Positions 62,050 through 64,000 of a DNA stretch of 64,000 bases are shown here, in pieces. The stretch lies in contig NZ_JAIGNP010000001.1 in NCBI RefSeq assembly GCF_019711535.1, positions 806,001 through 870,000 on the forward strand, read 5' to 3'. Source of the DNA: Qipengyuania aestuarii. GTDB lineage: Bacteria > Pseudomonadota > Alphaproteobacteria > Sphingomonadales > Sphingomonadaceae. The position numbers and the translations under genes were made by a program. Positions within the stretch are counted from its first letter, which is position 1; each line of letters starts with the position of its first letter. The notes beneath the pieces were generated by a model, which ran no database searches, was not told where the DNA came from, and was given only the letters and a program-made list of their open reading frames with translations.

Positions 62050-62951
62050 TCGTCGCGCTGACCGGGGCGACCGGCTTTGTCGGGCAGGCTGTACTCGATG
62101 CCGCGGCGCGGCAGGGCGTGGCCATTCGCGCCCTCACCCGGCGCCCGCAGGAAGACCGCGAGGGCGTAACCTGGCTCGCGGGCAGTCTCGACGATCCGGC
62201 CGCGCTGGAGGAATTATGCCGCGGCGCGGACAGCGTGGTGCATGTGGCGGGCCTCACCAACACGCCCGACCCCAGCGAATTCGAACGCGCCAATGTGCTT
62301 GGCACGCGCAACCTGCTCGATGCCGCGCGCACGGCGGGTGTATCGCGCTTCGTCTTCACCTCCTCGCTCTCGGCGCGCGAGCCCTCGCTGTCGCAATATG
62401 GCGCCTCCAAGGCGAGCGCCGAAGGCTATGTCGAAACCTCGGGCATGGATTTTACCATCGTGCGCCCCCCGGCAGTCTATGGCCCGCGCGATATCGACAT
62501 GTTCGAGCTGTTCCGCACCGCCAAATACGGCGTCGTGCCGGTGCCGCCCGAAGGCCATACCTCGATCATCCATGTCGACGATCTGGCCGAATGCCTGCTG
62601 GCCTTGGCCCCGGCGGGCATCGCGCCCGGCGCCACGCTGGAGCCCGATGACGGGCGGCAGGGCGGCTATGAACATGGGGAACTGGCCCGGCTGATCGGCG
62701 AGGCGGTGGGCCGCCGCGTCTTCGCTCCGCATCTGCCCGGCGCAGTGCTCGGCCTCGCCGCCCGCGCCGACCAGCTGCTGCGGCGGGACAAGGCCAAGCT
62801 GACGCCCGACCGCGTGGGCTATATGGTTCATCCCGACTGGGTGGCCCGCCCTGCCCGCCGCGTGCCCGATGATGTCTGGAAACCGCGCGTCGACGGCCCG
62901 GCCGGGCTTGGCGCCACCGCGCGCTGGTACGAACGCGAAGGCTGGCTCTGA
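62046..62951 (+). CDS. NAD-dependent epimerase/dehydratase family protein
   Basis: An extended-SDR protein of 301 aa. The cofactor loop is TGATGFVG at the N-terminus, followed by VVHVAGLT, a Ser-rich strand FTSSLSARE and the YGASK motif with Tyr and Lys. RPPAVYGPRD follows. Relatives are annotated as NDUFA9-like or nucleoside-sugar epimerases. Substrate unknown. It overlaps proB by four bases. Confidence 0.87.
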   Translation: MIVALTGATGFVGQAVLDAAARQGVAIRALTRRPQEDREGVTWLAGSLDDPAALEELCRGADSVVHVAGLTNTPDPSEFERANVLGTRNLLDAARTAGVSRFVFTSSLSAREPSLSQYGASKASAEGYVETSGMDFTIVRPPAVYGPRDIDMFELFRTAKYGVVPVPPEGHTSIIHVDDLAECLLALAPAGIAPGATLEPDDGRQGGYEHGELARLIGEAVGRRVFAPHLPGAVLGLAARADQLLRRDKAKLTPDRVGYMVHPDWVARPARRVPDDVWKPRVDGPAGLGATARWYEREGWL

Positions 62952-62977
62952 GGGCAAAAGCGCGATAGCTTCGCGCA

Positions 62978-63625
62978 ATGGACTTCATGAAGATCATCAA
63001 GTCGCTGGAGCTGCTGCTCTACGAATTGATGGTGTGGGTGGTTTTCTATCCGCTCACGCTGTGGAAGTCTTTTCGTCATCCGCTGGCACTGATGGACTAT
63101 GCGGATGACGAATTGGAGGATGCCGATGACGATCGGTATTCGGATACGCTCAGCCCGCCGATCTTTCTGGCCATCACGCTGGGGCTGATCCACTTGCTGG
63201 AAGTGTCGGAGAGCTGGAATATCCAGAGCGACGGCATTTTTTCGGACGACAAGAATTTGATCGCCTTCAGGCTGGTCGCCTTTTCCCTCTTTCCGCTGAT
63301 GATGGCGCTGCGCATGCTGCGCGCGAAGGGGATCGCGCTGGACCGTAAGACACTGCGGAAACCCTTCTATGCCCAGTGCTTTACCGCCGGTCCCTTTGCG
63401 ATCGGCATCAGCGCGGCGACCCTGTCGATGGCGGCCGGTGCACAGCTCGCGGTAGGCCTGGCGATCATCGCCATTACGCTGCTCTGGTATATCGCCGTGC
63501 AAACGCTCTGGTTCCGCTCACAGCTTGCGATCGGCCCGGTCCGCGCGCTCGGCAATGCCTTGCGCGGTTTCCTCGAAGCGCTGATCATTGTCATCGTGCT
63601 CGATATCGCGACCGACACCCTCTGA
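62978..63625 (+). CDS. Polytopic membrane protein, function unknown
   Basis: A 215-aa protein with about four or five hydrophobic helices (near residues 13-32, 58-75, 90-110, 135-165 and 190-212) and an acidic loop YADDELEDADDD after the first. Similar proteins in alphaproteobacteria are labelled permease, without evidence. It follows the epimerase gene by 26 bases and converges on cysH. Confidence 0.72.
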   Translation: MDFMKIIKSLELLLYELMVWVVFYPLTLWKSFRHPLALMDYADDELEDADDDRYSDTLSPPIFLAITLGLIHLLEVSESWNIQSDGIFSDDKNLIAFRLVAFSLFPLMMALRMLRAKGIALDRKTLRKPFYAQCFTAGPFAIGISAATLSMAAGAQLAVGLAIIAITLLWYIAVQTLWFRSQLAIGPVRALGNALRGFLEALIIVIVLDIATDTL

Positions 63626-63635
63626 CCGGCGCGCC

Positions 63636-64000
63636 CTAGAGGAAGGGTTCTTCGCCCGGCTTGTGGATGCCGCATTCCACCTTGTCCCACCCGGCCCAGC
63701 GCCCGGCGCGCGGGTCTTCGCCCTCGGCGACGGGGCGAGTGCAGGGGGAACAGCCGATGGAGGGAAAGCCCCGCTCCACCAGCGGATGGCGGGGCAGGTC
63801 GTGTTCTTCGAAATAGGCGGCGATGCGGTCCGCATCCCAGTCGATCAGCGGATTGATCTTCAGCCGCCCCTGCTCGTCCGACGTATCGATTTCGAAGCGC
63901 GGCAGATTGGCGCGGGTGGAGGACTGGAACGCCTTGCGCCCGGTCAGGCTGGCGTCATAACTCGCCAGCGCTTTCGCCAGCGGGCGCACCTTGCGCAATT
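63636..64000 (-). CDS. cysH: Phosphoadenylyl/adenylyl-sulfate reductase (5' end outside window)
   Basis: C-terminal 121 residues of an APS/PAPS reductase of assimilatory sulfate reduction. Visible are RKVRPLAKAL, INPLIDW, HPLVERGFPSIGCSPCTRPV and the catalytic ECGIH near the end. The C-x-x-C in GCSPC is half of the four-Cys cluster site of APS-type enzymes; the other half would lie outside the window. This favours an APS reductase with a [4Fe-4S] cluster. It runs off the window edge, so no start can be given. Confidence 0.92.
   Translation of the reverse strand, partial: LRKVRPLAKALASYDASLTGRKAFQSSTRANLPRFEIDTSDEQGRLKINPLIDWDADRIAAYFEEHDLPRHPLVERGFPSIGCSPCTRPVAEGEDPRAGRWAGWDKVECGIHKPGEEPFL

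Overview
The window is a gene-dense, GC-rich stretch of chromosome from an alphaproteobacterium. It most likely comes from the Sphingomonadales, close to Erythrobacter/Qipengyuania (Erythrobacteraceae). This is an inference from gene content: ccrM, ChvG/ChvI beside a soluble PTS branch with a short HprK, a three-gene pntAA/pntAB/pntB transhydrogenase, HRxxN (HWE) sensor kinases, EcfG-type promoters, and many lipoproteins and TonB-related genes. I see no insertion sequence, prophage, integrase or CRISPR array. No stretch over about 300 bp lacks a gene. The longest gaps are 14643-14934, 21657-21915 and 2658-2882, and their contents are described.

Layout. 1-7.3 kb (all minus): dGTPase (cut by the window edge), an amino-acid racemase, a membrane-anchored alpha/beta hydrolase, then the transhydrogenase cluster coxIV-like/pntAA/fasciclin/pntAB/pntB/small membrane protein. 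7.5-22.5 kb: a degenerate NtrC-like response regulator, an SDR, folP, a ClC transporter, two paralogous HRxxN kinases on either side of ccrM, SDR/rnhB, a PQQ sugar dehydrogenase, GNAT, DUF1285/Nudix/cca, and a secreted two-repeat protein. 22.5-37 kb: parC, a PfpI-type stress protein, an MscS channel, two lipoprotein glycosidases (GH114 and GH16), two cysteine desulfurases with a ferredoxin, a TonB-type protein, DUF3597, DUF885 and glutaminyl cyclase. 37-44.3 kb: pckA divergent from chvI-chvG-hprK-rapZ-EIIA(Man)-HPr-trmH, the alphaproteobacterial carbon/envelope signalling locus. 44.4-64 kb: PilZ, rmuC, def/recR divergent from fmt/truA, a quinone-reductase-like MDR, asparaginase, tRNA-Val(TAC), the cioAB cyanide-insensitive oxidase operon, tlpA, argH-lptM-lysA-siroheme synthase, a MarR-like regulator, obgE-proB-epimerase, a membrane protein, and cysH (cut by the window edge).

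Three signals run across the window. (1) General stress response: exact GGAAC-N16/17-CGTT promoters lie upstream of the PfpI protein and DUF3597, a near match lies upstream of the fasciclin lipoprotein, and the two HRxxN kinases are of the type that feeds PhyR/EcfG. (2) Cell cycle: the ccrM/kinase divergent region carries six GANTC sites in 152 bp, a perfect DnaA box and a CtrA half-site. (3) Small-scale genome events: an intergenic palindromic repeat lies in frame inside the N-terminus of pntB, a second one separates the cysteine desulfurase genes, and one cysteine desulfurase has its natural start codon one base out of frame. Start codons were chosen by ribosome-binding site, signal peptide and family N-terminus. 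Where this matters, the entry says so.
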